From: Clostridia bacterium
GTDB lineage: Bacteria > Bacillota > Clostridia > Oscillospirales > Acutalibacteraceae
NCBI GenBank assembly: GCA_017534365.1
Contig: JAFWCS010000242.1
Coordinates: 1 to 6,563 of the forward strand
DNA: 6,563 bases
Reading direction: 5' to 3'
This document shows positions 5,975 through 6,563 of this stretch, one piece after another (the stretch's first letter is position 1; each line of letters starts with the position of its first letter). The notes beneath the pieces were generated by a model that ran no database searches, was not told the DNA's origin, and saw nothing but the letters and a program-made list of their open reading frames with translations. The translations under genes were made by a program, and so were the position numbers.

Positions 5975-6454
5975 GTGGCAAAAATGACCAGCATCAATTT
6001 CGACGAAGGCTATAAAGAATACCTGATCAACGGCGATGAAAGCCGCGTGATCCGCGTGGATACGGCGGATTACGGGATCCTGACCCGCACGTCCAAGGCA
6101 AACGACGCCATCCAGGCGCGCATGAAAAGCACCGATATTGAGATCGGCACTGACGGCCGCGCGCTGACGGATGATGATACTGCGATCGCGGAAGTGGAAG
6201 CGCTCGAGGCTTTCATCCGCGAACAGGTTGATTTTATCTTCGATGCGCCTGTTTCCGATATCGCGTTCGGCAATAAAAACGCGCTTTCCACGCGGAAGGG
6301 CGTAACGCTTTACGAGCGGTTTATCAATGCGCTGATGCCGATCATCGAGAAGGATCTGGAGGCAGAGAACAAAGCAAGCCAGGCGCGCGTGGATCGTTAC
6401 GCGAAACAGGCGCAGCATTTTGCCGCCAAAGCGGGAAGGAAGGGCAAAAAATGA
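5975..6454 (+). CDS. Tail assembly chaperone (gpG-like; SPP1 gp17.5 position)
   Basis: A 159-residue, acidic then basic, helical protein. GTG at 5975 is chosen because GAGAGGAGAG (5958-5967) lies nine bases upstream; the next in-frame ATG (5984) is too far from it. Segments resembling the unnamed Firmicutes phage family after the tail tube gene are S-I-N-F-D-E-G-Y-K-E-Y (6-16), N-G-D-E-S-R-V-I-R-V-D-T-A-D-Y-G-I-L (19-36), F-I-R-E-Q-V-D-F-I-F-D (80-90) and F-G-N-K-N-A-L-S (98-105), with a Lys/Ala-rich, helical C-terminus. Such proteins coat the tape measure while the tube polymerises and are not part of the virion. The gene ends in C-AAA-AAA-TGA, overlapping the next start, a site that could support a -1 frameshift to give a G-GT-type fusion. 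Role inferred from position and family likeness. Confidence 0.7.
   Translation: MAKMTSINFDEGYKEYLINGDESRVIRVDTADYGILTRTSKANDAIQARMKSTDIEIGTDGRALTDDDTAIAEVEALEAFIREQVDFIFDAPVSDIAFGNKNALSTRKGVTLYERFINALMPIIEKDLEAENKASQARVDRYAKQAQHFAAKAGRKGKK
6445..6451 (+). other. Candidate -1 ribosomal frameshift site between the tail chaperone genes
   Basis: The last two sense codons of the upstream chaperone are AAA AAA, preceded by C and followed by TGA. A -1 slip on C-AAA-AAA would avoid the stop and continue at ATG-ATC in the frame of the downstream gene, giving ...G-K-K-M-I-G-A. A GAAGGAAGGG stretch just upstream could act as the downstream gene's ribosome binding site and also as a stimulator of slippage. 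GCCG/CGGC complementarity follows downstream but is weak. The register is seen directly; the event itself is not demonstrated. Confidence 0.4.
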
Positions 6455-6563
6455 TCGGCGCTTTGCCGGAAACGGTCACGGTCGGCGGCGTCGATTATCC
6501 GGTCAACACAGACTTTCGCGTTGCGCTGATTATCATGGACGCAATGGACGACCCCGACCTGGA
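6451..6563 (+). CDS. Gp15-family tail assembly protein, N-terminal part
   Basis: The frame starts at ATG 6451, overlapping the previous stop (ATGA), and runs off the right edge, so only 37 complete residues are visible. The start has an AAGGAAGGG ribosome binding site at about 6436-6444. The visible sequence, A-L-P-E-T-V-T-V-G-G-V-D-Y-P-V-N-T-D-F-R-V-A-L, is the characteristic beginning of the bacteriophage Gp15 family (a short strand, 'vdG.. Y.I.TDFR', then a helix with acidic residues). In Firmicutes siphophages it lies between the first chaperone and the tape measure gene and corresponds to the T part of lambda G-GT or SPP1 gp17.5*. The call is based on a short fragment plus position. Confidence 0.68.
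   Translation, partial: MIGALPETVTVGGVDYPVNTDFRVALIIMDAMDDPDL

Noticed and set aside
1..6563. CRISPR array, tRNA, insertion sequence, attachment site, toxin-antitoxin or defence genes.
   Set aside because: No regular repeats, tRNA-like folds, terminal inverted repeats with a transposase, or genes outside the structural series were seen; the module is closely packed with phage head and tail genes.

Overview
The window is an ordinary but complete-looking stretch of the head and head-tail structural module of a tailed phage or prophage with a siphovirus layout. All genes are on the + strand. The host is most likely a GC-rich member of the Clostridia, for example an Oscillospiraceae/Ruminococcaceae-type gut Firmicute. 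This rests on strong AGGAGG-type ribosome binding sites, some GTG starts, GC-rich third codon positions, and proteins that resemble the Listeria A118 / Bacillus SPP1-like Firmicutes families. No integrase, repressor, tRNA, attachment site or bacterial gene is present, so the sequence cannot tell a prophage from a free phage.

Layout, left to right: the C-terminal part of the portal protein (its start lies before the window); a minor capsid protein of the A118 minor-capsid-2 / SPP1 gp7 type; a 130-base gap with a rho-independent terminator and a second GC-rich hairpin; the scaffolding protein; the major capsid protein; a gp6/gp15-like head-tail adaptor; a small protein in the head-completion (stopper) position; a minor capsid / tail-completion protein of the HK97 gp10-like type; a tail-terminator-like minor capsid protein; the major tail tube protein; a 65-base gap with a strong hairpin; a tail assembly chaperone; and the start of a Gp15-family second tail assembly chaperone that runs off the right edge.

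The order matches the SPP1 series gp6-gp7-gp11-gp13-gp15-gp16-gp16.1-gp17-gp17.1-gp17.5. Portal, scaffold and capsid protein build the procapsid around the portal. The minor capsid protein is carried inside or on the portal. The next four small proteins close the filled head and terminate the tail tube. The last two genes are expected to guide tube polymerisation along the tape measure. Most genes touch or overlap by ATGA or TGATG junctions, which suggests translational coupling. Genes whose products are needed in many copies (capsid, tail tube) have their own strong ribosome binding sites instead.

I found no previously undescribed system. The points worth a second look are a C-AAA-AAA slippery site at the junction of the two tail chaperone genes, in the correct -1 register; three terminator-like hairpins inside the module, one of them within a coding sequence; and a few poorly characterised small head-tail proteins that are prone to misleading automatic names.
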